Of a DNA stretch of 64,000 bases, positions 53,873 to 62,478 are shown piece after piece. The notes under the pieces were generated by a model. That model ran no database searches. It worked only from the letters and a program-made list of their open reading frames with translations, and had not been told where the DNA came from. The translations under genes and the position numbers were made by a program. The stretch spans positions 1 through 64,000 of the forward strand of contig CAVPLC010000041.1 in the NCBI GenBank assembly GCA_963705835.1, read 5' to 3'. Position 1 is the first letter of the stretch. Each line of letters begins with the position of its first letter. The DNA comes from Palsa-504 sp963705835. Its GTDB lineage: Bacteria; Actinomycetota; Actinomycetes; Streptosporangiales; Streptosporangiaceae.

Positions 53873-55447
53873 ATGTCCGAAATACGATCCAAGACCACCC
53901 GGGCGGCCGCGCCGGGCGGTGTGGCCGCCGGCGGCCCGCGCCCGGGCCTGGCCCTGCTGGTCCTGGCCACCGCGCAGCTGATGGTGGTGCTGGACGCGAC
54001 CATCGTCAACGTCGCGCTGCCGCACATCCAGCGGGCGCTCGGCTTTTCCGGGTCCGGCCTGGAATGGGTGGTCAACGCCTACGCGCTGGCCTTCGGCGGG
54101 CTGCTGCTGCTCGGCGGCCGGGCCGGGGACCTGCTCGGCCGCCGCAAGATGTTCATCGCCGGGCTGCTGCTGTTCTCCGCCGCCTCCCTCGCCGGCGGGT
54201 TCGCCAACAGCGAGGCCTTCTTGCTCACCGCCCGCGCGGTGCAGGGCGCCGGCGGCGCGCTCGTCGCCCCGGCCGCGCTGTCGCTGATCACCACCACCTT
54301 CCCCGAGGGCCCGCCGCGCACCCGGGCGTTTGGCGTGTACGCCGCGATGAGCATCGCCGGCGGCGCGATCGGCCTGATCGGCGGCGGCCTGCTGACCACC
54401 TACGCCTCGTGGCGGTGGGTGCTGTTCGTCAACGTGCCCATCGGCGCCGCGGTCGCGCTGGCCGCCCCGCGGGTGCTGGCCGAGACCCCGCGCCGCCGCG
54501 GCCGGTTCGACCTGCCCGGCGCGATCACCGGCACCGCCGGGGTCACCGCCCTGGTCTACGGCCTGATCAGCGCCGCCACCACCCCGGACGGCGTCTCCCA
54601 CTGGGGTGATGCCAAGGTCATCGCCTCGCTCGCCGCCGCCGCGGTCCTGCTCGCCGCGTTCGCGGTGATCGAGACCCGCAGCCGCTACGCCCTGCTGCCG
54701 GTGCGGCTGCTGCGCGACCGCAACCGCACCGGCGCCTACCTGAGCTACGCCGGGGTGGGCATCTTCATCTTCGGCATGTTCTTCTTCCTCACCGTGTTCA
54801 TGCAGACCGTCTGGGGATACTCCGCCCTGAAGACCGGCGTCGCCTACCTCCCGTTCACCGCAGCCCTGTTCATCGGAGCCGGGGCCGTCGCCCAGCTCGT
54901 GCCCAAGATCGGCGCCCGCCCGATTCTGCTCGCCGGCTCCGCGCTCAGCACCGGCGGCCTGTACTGGCTGTCCCGGATCAGCGAGCACGACACCTACGCC
55001 AGCGCGGTGCTCGGCCCGACCATGGTCATCGGAGCCGGGGCCGCCCTGCTGTTCGTCACGCTGTCCCTGGTCGCGCTGAACCGCGTCCCCGAAGCCGACT
55101 CCGGGGTCGCCTCCAGCCTGCTCAACACCGGCCAGCAACTCGGCGGCTCCATCGGCCTGGCGCTGCTCGGCACCGTCGCCTGGACCGTCGTCGCCCACAG
55201 CATCCACGCCCAGGCCGCCGACGCCGCGCAGGCCGGGCACCCGGCGCACCCGGGCGGCCCGCTGGCCGCAGCGATCTACAACCACGCCCTCGCCACCGGG
55301 TTCGCCCGCGGGTTCCTGGTCGCCGCCGGGATCGCGCTGCTCACCCTGATCATCAACTTCGCCGTGATCCGGGTCCGCCGCGCCGACCTCGCCGCCGCCG
55401 AGCCACCGGCCCCCGCCGCGCCCGCCCACCCGGCACAACCGCAGTGA
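53873..55447 (+). CDS. MFS drug exporter, DHA2 (EmrB/QacA) family
   Basis: The 524-residue transporter has 14 predicted helices and the DHA2 signatures LMVVLDATIVNVALPHIQRA, LLGGRAGDLLGRRKMF, and GPPRTRAFGVYAAMSIAGGA. LNTGQQLGGSIGLALLGTVA matches motif G. It exports lipophilic drugs or antibiotics using the proton gradient. The HxlR gene upstream and a VOC gene downstream are in the same orientation, so this may be a small resistance unit. Confidence 0.94.
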   Translation: MSEIRSKTTRAAAPGGVAAGGPRPGLALLVLATAQLMVVLDATIVNVALPHIQRALGFSGSGLEWVVNAYALAFGGLLLLGGRAGDLLGRRKMFIAGLLLFSAASLAGGFANSEAFLLTARAVQGAGGALVAPAALSLITTTFPEGPPRTRAFGVYAAMSIAGGAIGLIGGGLLTTYASWRWVLFVNVPIGAAVALAAPRVLAETPRRRGRFDLPGAITGTAGVTALVYGLISAATTPDGVSHWGDAKVIASLAAAAVLLAAFAVIETRSRYALLPVRLLRDRNRTGAYLSYAGVGIFIFGMFFFLTVFMQTVWGYSALKTGVAYLPFTAALFIGAGAVAQLVPKIGARPILLAGSALSTGGLYWLSRISEHDTYASAVLGPTMVIGAGAALLFVTLSLVALNRVPEADSGVASSLLNTGQQLGGSIGLALLGTVAWTVVAHSIHAQAADAAQAGHPAHPGGPLAAAIYNHALATGFARGFLVAAGIALLTLIINFAVIRVRRADLAAAEPPAPAAPAHPAQPQ

Positions 55448-55494
55448 CAGCAGCCAACTGCGCCAGCACCGTGCCCAACCAGAAAGGGAAACAG

Positions 55495-55917
55495 ATGAGC
55501 CAGGACCAGCACCCGGGGGCTGAGGGGGACTTCTTCGTCACCTTCTTTCTCGTGGTCTCCGACCAGGACCGCTCCCGTAACTTCTACCAGTCCGTGTTCG
55601 GCGGGAAAGTCCTGCGCGAGCGCGATCCAGTCATCTTGGAGGTAGCGAACGCGCGGCTCATCCTCAACGACGGCGGCGGCCCGACCGACGACAAACCCAC
55701 GGTCACCCTCACCACGCCGCCCGACCCCGACCAGGTCAGCGCCTTCCTCAACATCCGCGTCACGGACATCGCCACGGCATCTAAGATCTGGTCGGCCAGA
55801 GGAGCCGAGTTCCTCACCGAGCCCAAAGACCACGGCAGCGAGATCCGCGCATACATCCGCGACCCCGACGGCCACCTCATCGAGGTCGGCCAGACCACCC
55901 CCACGCCAAGCTCGTAA
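55495..55917 (+). CDS. Glyoxalase/VOC superfamily protein
   Basis: The 140-residue protein opens FFLVVSDQDRSRNFYQSVFG and closes with IRDPDGHLIEVGQ, giving a standard VOC module pair; the final Glu in HLIEVGQ and an earlier position could bind metal. It follows the MFS gene by 47 bases with an AAAGGG site before the ATG. VOC proteins beside DHA2 exporters can bind or modify the exported toxin. Confidence 0.88.
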   Translation: MSQDQHPGAEGDFFVTFFLVVSDQDRSRNFYQSVFGGKVLRERDPVILEVANARLILNDGGGPTDDKPTVTLTTPPDPDQVSAFLNIRVTDIATASKIWSARGAEFLTEPKDHGSEIRAYIRDPDGHLIEVGQTTPTPSS

Positions 55918-55997
55918 AGCCGTGAGCTCCCAGCCAGACGGAGAACTCCGGACATGCGCCCGCTGGCGTCAGGCAAAGCTCTGCAGGCCGACTCGTT

Positions 55998-56153
55998 ATG
56001 CCTGCCATCTCGTCGTGGAGGGCAGCCGTCCAATTCTTCAACACCGGCTCGCAGCAAGCGGCATGGCACCGCCTCATTGATGCCGCCCGAGTCGCGCGGA
56101 CGGTCCATTGCCTGCCGTCCGGCTGGGTGCCCTCTACAAGGAAGCCGGGTTGA
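55998..56153 (+). CDS. Possible small open reading frame
   Basis: A 51-codon frame starts at the ATG at 55998 and encodes RAAVQFFNTGSQQAAWHRLI, then DAARVARTVHCLP, which is less Arg/Pro-rich than random reading frames here. A hairpin at 56185 follows the stop by 32 bases. I know no family, and the lack of a clear ribosome binding site keeps confidence low. The rest of 55,918-56,275 holds nothing else I can support. Confidence 0.25.
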   Translation: MPAISSWRAAVQFFNTGSQQAAWHRLIDAARVARTVHCLPSGWVPSTRKPG

Positions 56154-56184
56154 TGCCCGTCCCCGGCCGTAGGAAGCTCCGGGC

Positions 56185-56217
56185 GGTGGCGGGGCGACGC
56201 CGTGGCGCCCCGCCACC
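56185..56217 (+). terminator. Hairpin in a repeat shared with 57391-57444
   Basis: GGTGGCGGGGCG pairs exactly with CGCCCCGCCACC across a nine-base loop. The stem is preceded at 56171 by AGGAAGCTCC, as in the hairpin after the sigma operon at 57393. Confidence 0.6.
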
Positions 56218-56275
56218 GGTCCGCCCGATCTTCGCAGGTGTGGAACCGGGACGCCGCAGCCGGACATAGTGAGAT

Positions 56276-56887
56276 GTGAGGACGGAAAAGGCGGGACTGA
56301 GCGACTGCGACCTGTGGTCGCTCGCCGCTCGTGACCACGACGGTGACGCGTTCGGCGTGCTCTTTGATCGGCACGCCGGCGCCGTCTATGCGCACTGCTT
56401 CCGCCGGACCGCCTCGTGGTCGATGGCCGAGGACCTGACCTCGGTTGTCTTCACGGAGGCGTGGCGGAAGCGCAAGGAAGTCCGGCTGTCTGGCAATTCG
56501 ATCCTGCCGTGGCTGCTCGCGGTCGCTAACAATGCGACCCGCAACGTCGAGCGGTCGCTGCGCAGGCATAAGCGGCTGCTGGCCGCGCTGCTACCGCCGG
56601 AAGAGGTCCCTGACATCGCGGAGGAAGCTGCCCGGCGGGCGGATTCTGAGCGCTCCATGCGCTTGCTGCGGGAGCTCCTGGCGACCCTGCCCACGCCCGA
56701 GCAGGAGGTGCTGGAGCTGTGTGGCTGGGCTGACCTGAGCTATGCCGAGGCAGCGGTCACCCTCGGCGTGCCGGTGGGCACGGTGCGGTCCAGGCTGTCG
56801 CGCGCCCGCCAGCAGCTGCGAGAGCACCCGGCAACGGCCGGGCTACTCGCCGCTACGTCCACGACCATTTCAGAGGAGGAATCATGA
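56276..56887 (+). CDS. ECF-type RNA polymerase sigma factor
   Basis: The 203-residue protein has sigma region 2 (FGVLFDRHAGAVYAHCFRRT, then AEDLTSVVFTEAWRKR) and region 4 (LLATLPTPEQEVLELCGWAD, SYAEAAVTLGVPVGTVRSRL). The GTG start lies 59 bases after a hairpin. It directs RNA polymerase to a small stress regulon. The overlapping downstream gene encodes a membrane protein that may act as its partner. Confidence 0.92.
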   Translation: MRTEKAGLSDCDLWSLAARDHDGDAFGVLFDRHAGAVYAHCFRRTASWSMAEDLTSVVFTEAWRKRKEVRLSGNSILPWLLAVANNATRNVERSLRRHKRLLAALLPPEEVPDIAEEAARRADSERSMRLLRELLATLPTPEQEVLELCGWADLSYAEAAVTLGVPVGTVRSRLSRARQQLREHPATAGLLAATSTTISEEES

Positions 56888-57393
56888 CGTACTTCGACCC
56901 ACCCTCGATGGCTCCCCTGCCCGCGGCCCGGCACGACGCCATGCGGCGACAGCTGACGACGATGGTAGCGACCCGGCGCCAGACCCGGCGACCCCTGCTC
57001 ATCGTCGGCACCACCGCGGCCATCGCCATCGGTACCAGCGCGGGCGCCTACGCCTACGTCCAGCACTCCGCACCGGTGACCGACAAGAGCCAGGCGTACT
57101 GCTACACGGTGGACACCCTGGCCGGCGGTTACTTCACGACCATTGCCGCGGGGCCGCCGGGCAGCTCGAAGACGACTCAGGTAGCCGACGCCCTCAGCGC
57201 GTGCGCGGACTTCTGGCGGCAGGGAATCTTGCGGGCCGGCGACAGGAACCCGGTACCGCCAGGCCACGCCAACGGGATACACCCAGTGCCGCCGCTCGTG
57301 GCCTGCGTCCTGCCGGACGGCACGGCCGCGGTCTTCCCCGGTCCGGCTAGCACCTGCACGGCGCTCGGCCTGCCCAGCGCTCTCAGGCACTAA
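56884..57393 (+). CDS. Single-pass membrane protein paired with the sigma factor
   Basis: The 169-residue protein overlaps the sigma gene by four bases (ATGA). A cytoplasmic stretch of about 38 residues precedes one membrane segment (LLIVGTTAAIAIGTSAGAYA), with an outer domain carrying three or four Cys (AYCYTVDTL, SACADFW, VACVLPDG, ASTCTALG). It has no zinc-binding HxxxCxxC motif of ZAS anti-sigma factors. A role as anti-sigma or co-sensor is inferred only from the arrangement. Confidence 0.75.
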   Translation: MTYFDPPSMAPLPAARHDAMRRQLTTMVATRRQTRRPLLIVGTTAAIAIGTSAGAYAYVQHSAPVTDKSQAYCYTVDTLAGGYFTTIAAGPPGSSKTTQVADALSACADFWRQGILRAGDRNPVPPGHANGIHPVPPLVACVLPDGTAAVFPGPASTCTALGLPSALRH

Positions 57394-57407
57394 GGAAGCT
57401 CCAGGTG

Positions 57408-57444
57408 GTGGCGGGGGCAACGCAGGGGCGTGCCCCCCCGCCAC
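57408..57444 (+). terminator. Terminator hairpin after the sigma operon
   Basis: GTGGCGGGGGCA and TGCCCCCCCGCCAC pair across an 11-base loop, 15 bases past the stop. The sequence 57393-57415 resembles the element at 56171-56194 (two differences in 24 bases). It lies between this operon and the convergent dnaB 3' end. Confidence 0.65.
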
Positions 57445-57609
57445 GAGTTCCGTGAGCTAGACGAGGGCCTCGCTGACCGTGGTCCCACATCTGTCTGACA
57501 ATTCCGGGAAGCCCTCCGGCGTGTCTCAAGAAAATGTCGTATACGTCATCCGTACGACATCGATGGTGAGATTACGTCAGGCGACGTGAGACCCTACAAT
57601 TCCCGAAAC

Positions 57610-60500
57610 CTACGAAGGCGCCATCTCCACGAAGCGGGAATAATGGCCCTGGAACGCTACGGTCACGGTCGCGACCGGGCCGTTCCTGTGCTTGGCCACG
57701 ATCAGGTCCGCCTCGCCGGCGCGCGGCGACTCCCGCTCGTATACGTCCTCACGGTGCAAAAGGATCACTACGTCCGAATCCTGCTCAATCTGAACCGACT
57801 TTCACGCAAATCGGACAACATGGGCTTTTTGTCGGTGCGCTGTTCGGGGCCGCGGTTGAGCTGGGACAGCGCGACGACGGGGACCTCGAGTTCCTTGGCC
57901 AGGAGCTTGAGCGACCGGGACAGGTCGGAGACTTCCTGCTGGCGGTTCTCGACTCGCTTGGGCGAGGACATCAGCTGCAGGTAGTCGACGATGACGAACT
58001 TCAGGTCGTGCCGCTGCTTCAGCCGACGGCACTTGGCCCTGATCTCCATCATGGACATGTTCGGCGAGTCGTCGATGTACAGCGGCGCGTCGGCGACCTC
58101 GCTCATCCGCCGGGCCAGCCGCGCCCAGTCGTCGTCGTTCATCTGCCCGGTGCGCATCGTCTGCAGCGGCACCCGCGCCTCGGCCGACAGCAGCCGCATC
58201 GTGATCTCGTTCCGCGCCATCTCAAGGCTGAACAGCACGGTCGTCATGCTGTTCCTGATCGCGGCCGCGCGAGCGAAGTCCAGGGCCAGGGTCGAATTGT
58301 GCGTCGGAATCATGGAACGACTGGCTAGGTACATATGGTCGGCACTGTCCACCTGGACGCATCGGACAGCCACACTGTCGACTGGGCGCACGGCGGTGAT
58401 GAAACGCTGACGGGTTCGCGGGGTCGTTCTCTCCGGCCTGCGCTGCCGATGAGTAATCCGCTTCCGCTCTAGGCGGAAGACGTCATCGGTCGTCGTGAAG
58501 GTAATCGTGTACGCAACAGAGGAAGCTGCGGTCGCACCGTCTACGCGCTTCTCCGCCCAGCCGCACCTGTACCCGAGCGACATCACCAGCTCGCGCACAT
58601 CGGTAGCCAGCCGCCGGGAAGTCACGCTGAACTGGACCGAGCCTGTGGAGGTGACCGTACCGTCGGTATCAAGCAGTCCAGCCAAGATAGCGCGGCGCTG
58701 CTCCTCGGACGCCCGAAGGTATTGCATCGGGATGTGCTTATTGCCCAGTACTCCGATGCTGCGAAGGATCGCCTGCGCTGTCCCGTGATGATCACGGCAG
58801 TCCTGGCATTGCCTGAGCCCGCTTGAAGGCCGTCCGCAATCACGACACGCAGGCTTGGGCGCAGGGCCTAGAACGGATAGCCATTCCTTCGAGCGCGATC
58901 GACCCCCGCATGTACGACCGCAGGTCCGTACCTGCGATGTCTTTGGCGTGAACGACCGTCCACAGATAGCACATTTTCGTTCTGGATAAGGCAACGGCTC
59001 GGGAAGCTGGATCGTATAGCCCAGGGGTCTCGTCCGTGACTTGGTGACACGCAACCCTTCCGCCTCGATCTCGGCCGCGATCTGCGGATCGGCCGAGGTG
59101 AATCTCGCGGACAGGGAATGCCCGTCACCAAGCAGGACGCCAAGGGCGTAGGGCGGGAACGGAAGATCCTTACGCGGCAAGTCCGCAGCCTTAGTGACGG
59201 CAACAGCGTGGTTGAGACGCCCATCCGCCGAAAGCCGCAGTGTGTCCGCAATCTGCGCCGTTGTCACGATGTCTGGATGTACAGCGGTCGTCGCGGCATT
59301 CTTCGGTCGGTCCGCAAGCTGAACCATCGCAGCGAGCAACGCCCGTCTCGAAGAGTACGCCGGGGCTTTCCATGCATACGACCTCGCCGGTCCCGCGACG
59401 GTTATAGGAATCCTTTCCGGCGCCAGCCCGACTCCACGCCCGGCTGTGTGCATGATGTTCCTGAACTCGGACCCCACCGCGGCAAGCAACTCGGCGGCCG
59501 TGATACCACGATCCGGTTCGGCCATAGACGCCTGATACGCCATTCGCAAGCGCAGTCTTGACTCTTTGGGCCAGTACCATGCGGTCCGGATCTGTGTGTG
59601 CTGGCGGCGCGCCGCGCGCGTGGACGTTCTCCACTGGTGTTCCGCGTCGGCGACGATGACGGTGCCGTCGTCGAATTCCACCTCATAGCATGGGCGACCA
59701 AGCATGACTTCGGTCGCGGCGAGGACGCGTGTCGGCCTTCCGTCGGCGCCGAGCAGGTACTCGCCGGGCTGGACCTCGCCCATGGTGGTCCAGCCGGTCG
59801 GGGTCGGCAGCGGGGTGTCAAGCGCCAAGGCCTTGCCCATGCCAGGTCGGGCAGCTATGACGATCATCTGGCCGGGGTGCAGGCCGTTGGTGAGGACGTC
59901 GAGGTCGGAGAAGCCGGTCGGGACGCCGGTGAGGACTCCGCCGTGGCTGCCGATGGCCTCGATCTCGTCCAGGGCGCCGGGCATGATCTCGGACAGCGAG
60001 TGGTAGTCCTCGCTGGTCCGGCGCTCGGTGACGGCGTACACCTCGGCCTGGGCCCGGTCCACGAGCTCGTCGGCGTCCGCGTCGCCCGCGTAGCCGAACT
60101 GCACGATCCTGGTGCCCGCCTCGACCAGGCGGCGCAGGATCGCGCGCTCCTTGACGATGCGCGCGTAGTAGCCGGCGTTGGCCGCGGTCGGCACCGAGGA
60201 GATGAGCGTGTGCAGGTACGGGGCGCCGCCGACCCGGGCGATCTCGCCGCGCCTGGTGAGCTCGTTGGCGACGGTGATGGCGTCGGCCGGCTCGCCCCGG
60301 CTGTACAGGTCGAGGATGGCCTCGTGGATGAGCTGGTGCGCCGGCCGGTAGTGGTCGGCGGGCCTGATCATCTCGATCACGTCCGAGATGGCATCCTTGG
60401 ACAGCAGCATCCCGCCGAGGACGCACTGTTCCGCCGCGACGTCGTGCGGCGGAGTCCGCTCGAAGTCGTCGCTCCGCGGAGCAATCTCGGTGACGCTCAC
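57610..60500 (-). CDS. dnaB: Replicative DNA helicase DnaB, intein-containing, with 3' frame slips as read
   Basis: The GTG at 60500 follows GGAGGAGG. The N-domain (PPHDVAAEQCVLGGMLLSKD, DAITVANELTRRGE) leads to the RecA-like ATPase with P-loop ARPGMGK at the intein joint, then STLALDFARAAAIRNSMTTV, FVIVDYLQLMSS and VALSQLNRGPEQR. Near 57795-57806 two inserted bases scramble the end; correcting them gives ESGSIEQDSDVVILLHREDV, YERESPRAGEADLIVAKHR and a stop at 57610. The mature helicase, without the 512-residue intein, would be about 450 residues and unwinds DNA at the replication fork. Because dnaB is essential, the slips are likely sequence errors. Confidence 0.9.
58296..59831 (-). other. 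DnaB intein with homing endonuclease and zinc-ribbon insert (512 residues)
   Basis: The intein interrupts the DnaB P-loop after the Lys of GMGK and rejoins before STLALDF. It begins with Ala (ALALDTPLPTPTGWTTMGEV), carries the block B region VIVADAEHQW and ends MIPTHN next to Ser+1, so it has His-Asn at the splice end. The centre is a LAGLIDADG endonuclease with LGVLLGDGHSLSARFTSADP and RRAILAGLLDTDGTVTS. Between those two motifs lie eight cysteines in two ribbons (KCAICGRSF..RTCGRTCGG; ACRDCGRPSSGLRQCQDC). Ala at position 1 is allowed in the minority class of inteins that splice without the first acyl shift. Confidence 0.88.
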
Positions 60501-60632
60501 CTGTCCCTCCTCCCCCGTACGAGTGAACGCGGTACGAACGCACGCCTGCTTGGGCCTGACTCTGTTGTAGCCGATGGCTCTGACATTTTCGCCAGGCGCC
60601 ACGCCGAGCACCAGTCGCCCGGTGGACGACGG

Positions 60633-60842
60633 TGTGGACAAGGTGTGCAGACACGCCGACCACGTTGTGCGCAGCCTGGGGAAATACCTGTGGAAATGGC
60701 TGGCGGAAATACTGACTCGGCGCTGCTAGCTGCGCAAATGTGGTCCACCGGCTGTGTGGAAGAAAAACCTTCCCGCCAATTTTCCGGCCGAAAATCCACA
60801 GCCGCTATCCACAGTTGCACGGTTACAAACTGTGGATAGCGG
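60633..60842. promoter_or_regulatory. DnaA-box cluster with a 15-bp inverted repeat upstream of dnaB
   Basis: On the minus strand TTGTCCACA, the actinobacterial DnaA box, is at 60641-60633. CCGCTATCCACAGTT (60802-60816) and its exact complement (60828-60842) form a stem with an 11-base loop, each arm containing TATCCACA, one base off the E. coli box. Further weaker copies (TTTCCACAG near 60690, ATCCACAG at 60794) lie between. The cluster is in the 390-base gap between dnaB and the small gene at 60892, and nothing else is coded there. Confidence 0.65.
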
Positions 60843-60891
60843 TGTGGCGGAAGTGCGTACGCGGGCACCGCCGGACTGATAGTATTCGACA

Positions 60892-61077
60892 GTGTGTTCG
60901 ATCGACGATTCCGCGCTCAGGCGCGTCGCTGAGGCCATCGATCAGCTCGAGGCCGACCGCCGGAGCGCCGACGCGGACGACCTCGAGGCGCGGATCGCGG
61001 CCGTCTGGTCGATGGTTGGAGAGATCGACCCGGAACTCGCCAGGCTGGCGTCCGGTTACGAGAACCGCGCCGACTAG
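60892..61077 (+). CDS. Small helical protein of unknown function
   Basis: A 61-residue acidic protein (VCSIDDSALRRVAEAIDQLE, ADDLEARIAAVWSMVGEIDP) starts at the GTG at 60892. A -10-like TAGTAT lies about 13 bases before it, so the message may be leaderless. It is predicted to be mostly alpha-helical. It ends four bases into the rplI stop on the opposite strand. I do not recognise a family, though the same small gene occurs at this place in related genomes as far as I recall. Confidence 0.6.
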   Translation: MCSIDDSALRRVAEAIDQLEADRRSADADDLEARIAAVWSMVGEIDPELARLASGYENRAD

Positions 61078-61535
61078 CTGGCGACGATGTCGATCTCGAC
61101 CCAGGCGCTGACCTCGGGGTGCAGCCTGACCTGGACCTGGTGCGAGCCGAGGGTCTTGATCGGGTCGCGGATTTCGATCCGGCGCCGGTCGAGGATGGGA
61201 CCGCCCGCCTCGCGCACGGCGGCCGCGATGTCGGCGGGTCCGACCGAGCCGAACAGCCTGCCGCTGCTGCCCGCGCGCCGACGCATGCGCACGTGCAGCT
61301 CCCCGAGCTCCGCCGCTATGACCTTGGCGTCCTCCTGGCCGCGGATCTCCCTGGCCGACCTGGCCCGCTTGATCAGCTCGATCTGCTTCTCCGCGCCGCG
61401 GGTCCAGTGCATCGCGAAGCCGCGCGGGATCAGGTAGTTGCGTCCGTAACCGGCCGCCACGTCCACGACGTCACCGGGTGCGCCCAGGCCGCTTACTTCC
61501 TGGGTCAGGATGAGCTTCATCGGTATACGACTCAT
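61074..61535 (-). CDS. rplI: 50S ribosomal protein L9
   Basis: The 153-residue protein has the L9 N-domain (MKLILTQEVSGLGAPGDVVD, then AAGYGRNYLIPRGFA) and C-domain (AGSSGRLFGSVGPADIAAAV, GGPILDRRRIEI). The ATG at 61535 has GAGGGG upstream; the more usual start of the family is the ATG at 61520 (MKLIL), giving 148 residues. It is the last gene of the rpsF-ssb-rpsR-rplI series. L9 binds 23S rRNA near the L1 stalk and limits frameshifting. Confidence 0.95.
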   Translation of the reverse strand: MSRIPMKLILTQEVSGLGAPGDVVDVAAGYGRNYLIPRGFAMHWTRGAEKQIELIKRARSAREIRGQEDAKVIAAELGELHVRMRRRAGSSGRLFGSVGPADIAAAVREAGGPILDRRRIEIRDPIKTLGSHQVQVRLHPEVSAWVEIDIVAS

Positions 61536-61548
61536 CTGCCTGGTCCCC

Positions 61549-61785
61549 TCAGCGCGCCGTGCTCGTGTACGGCAGCAGCGCCATCTCGCGGGCGTTCTTT
61601 ATCGCGGTCGCGACATCGCGCTGATGGCGGGTGCAATTACCCGTAACCCGCCGGGCGCGGATCTTGCCGCGGTCCGAGATGTACTTGCGGAGCAGGCCGG
61701 TGTCCTTGTAGTCGACGTAGACGATCCGCTCCTGGCAGAACACGCAGACCTTTTTCTTCGGCTTGCGCATTGGTGGCTTGGCCAT
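61549..61785 (-). CDS. rpsR: 30S ribosomal protein S18
   Basis: The 78-residue protein has the S18 core (CVFCQERIVYVDYKDTGLLR, KYISDRGKIRARRVTGNCTR, HQRDVATAIKNAREMALLPY). The N-terminal Cys pair plus CTRHQ resembles the zinc-binding (C+) form found in actinomycete S18, though only three Cys are present. It lies 13 bases upstream of the rplI frame. Confidence 0.96.
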   Translation of the reverse strand: MAKPPMRKPKKKVCVFCQERIVYVDYKDTGLLRKYISDRGKIRARRVTGNCTRHQRDVATAIKNAREMALLPYTSTAR

Positions 61786-61839
61786 CGTGGTGCTCCTCAG
61801 CAGAGCCCCGCATCTGGGCGGGGATGGTCGATTTCTGGT

Positions 61840-62415
61840 TTATCTGACTTGTGCGTTAAAACGGCGGCTCGTCGGAATAGCCGCCCGGGCTGTCGCTGGC
61901 CCACGGGTCGGGATCCCCGCCGCCGTAGCCGCCCTGACCCCTTGGGCCCCTTGACCCCCTTGACCCCCCTGGCCGCCGCCCGAAGACCGGCCGCCGGAAC
62001 CGCCCGAGCCGCGCTGGCCGCCGCCGTAGCCGCCGTCCCCGCCGGAGCGGGCCACCCGGTTCACCTTGGCCGAGGCGTTCCGCAGCGAGGGGCCGACGTC
62101 ATCGACCTCGACCTCGTACACGGTCCGCTTCTCGCCCTCCTTGGTCTCGTACGACCGCTGCCGCAGCCGCCCCGAGACGATGACCCGCATCCCGCGGGTC
62201 AGGCTCTCGGCCACGTTCTCCGCCGCCTGCCGCCACACGTTGCAGGTCAGGAACAGGCTGTCGCCGTCCTTCCACTCGCCCGTGGCGTTGTCCCGGAACC
62301 GGGGCGTCGAGGCCACCCGGAACCGCGCCACCGGCTGTCCCGCCGGGGTGAAGCGCAGTTCCGGATCATCGACGAGGTTGCCCGCGATCGTGATCTGAGT
62401 GTCGCCTGCTGCCAT
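61840..62415 (-). CDS. ssb: Single-stranded DNA-binding protein, C-terminus frameshifted as read
   Basis: Residues 1-115 are the OB-fold (DTQITIAGNLVDDPELRFTP, AGQPVARFRVASTPRF, LTCNVWRQAAENVAESL, GMRVIVSGRLRQRSYET), followed by a Gly/Gln/Ser linker. In the linker a G-run near 61945 lacks one base, so the open frame ends Arg/Ala-rich at 61840. The neighbouring frame gives DPWASDSPGGYSDEPPF and a stop at 61856, the acidic tip every SSB needs to recruit partners. The break is most likely a sequencing error. The protein coats single-stranded DNA in replication and repair. Confidence 0.92.
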   Translation of the reverse strand: MAAGDTQITIAGNLVDDPELRFTPAGQPVARFRVASTPRFRDNATGEWKDGDSLFLTCNVWRQAAENVAESLTRGMRVIVSGRLRQRSYETKEGEKRTVYEVEVDDVGPSLRNASAKVNRVARSGGDGGYGGGQRGSGGSGGRSSGGGQGGQGGQGAQGVRAATAAGIPTRGPATARAAIPTSRRFNAQVR

Positions 62416-62478
62416 CGGAGTACTCCGGATCGCTAACGAATGCTGCCTGCTGATAGGGGAACGAGCTGGCCGCCGCGC

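Noticed and set aside
53828..55438. Minus-strand open frame of 536 codons opposite the MFS gene
   Set aside because: It is Gly/Glu/Gln-rich shadow sequence without any domain, exactly opposite the transporter, which has full motifs.
59598..60839. Plus-strand open frame of 413 codons opposite dnaB
   Set aside because: It is antisense to dnaB and its intein, with biased composition and no ribosome binding site.
60633..60842. Chromosomal origin of replication
   Set aside because: DnaA boxes are few, there is no AT-rich unwinding region, and dnaA and dnaN are not here; a secondary DnaA target is more likely.
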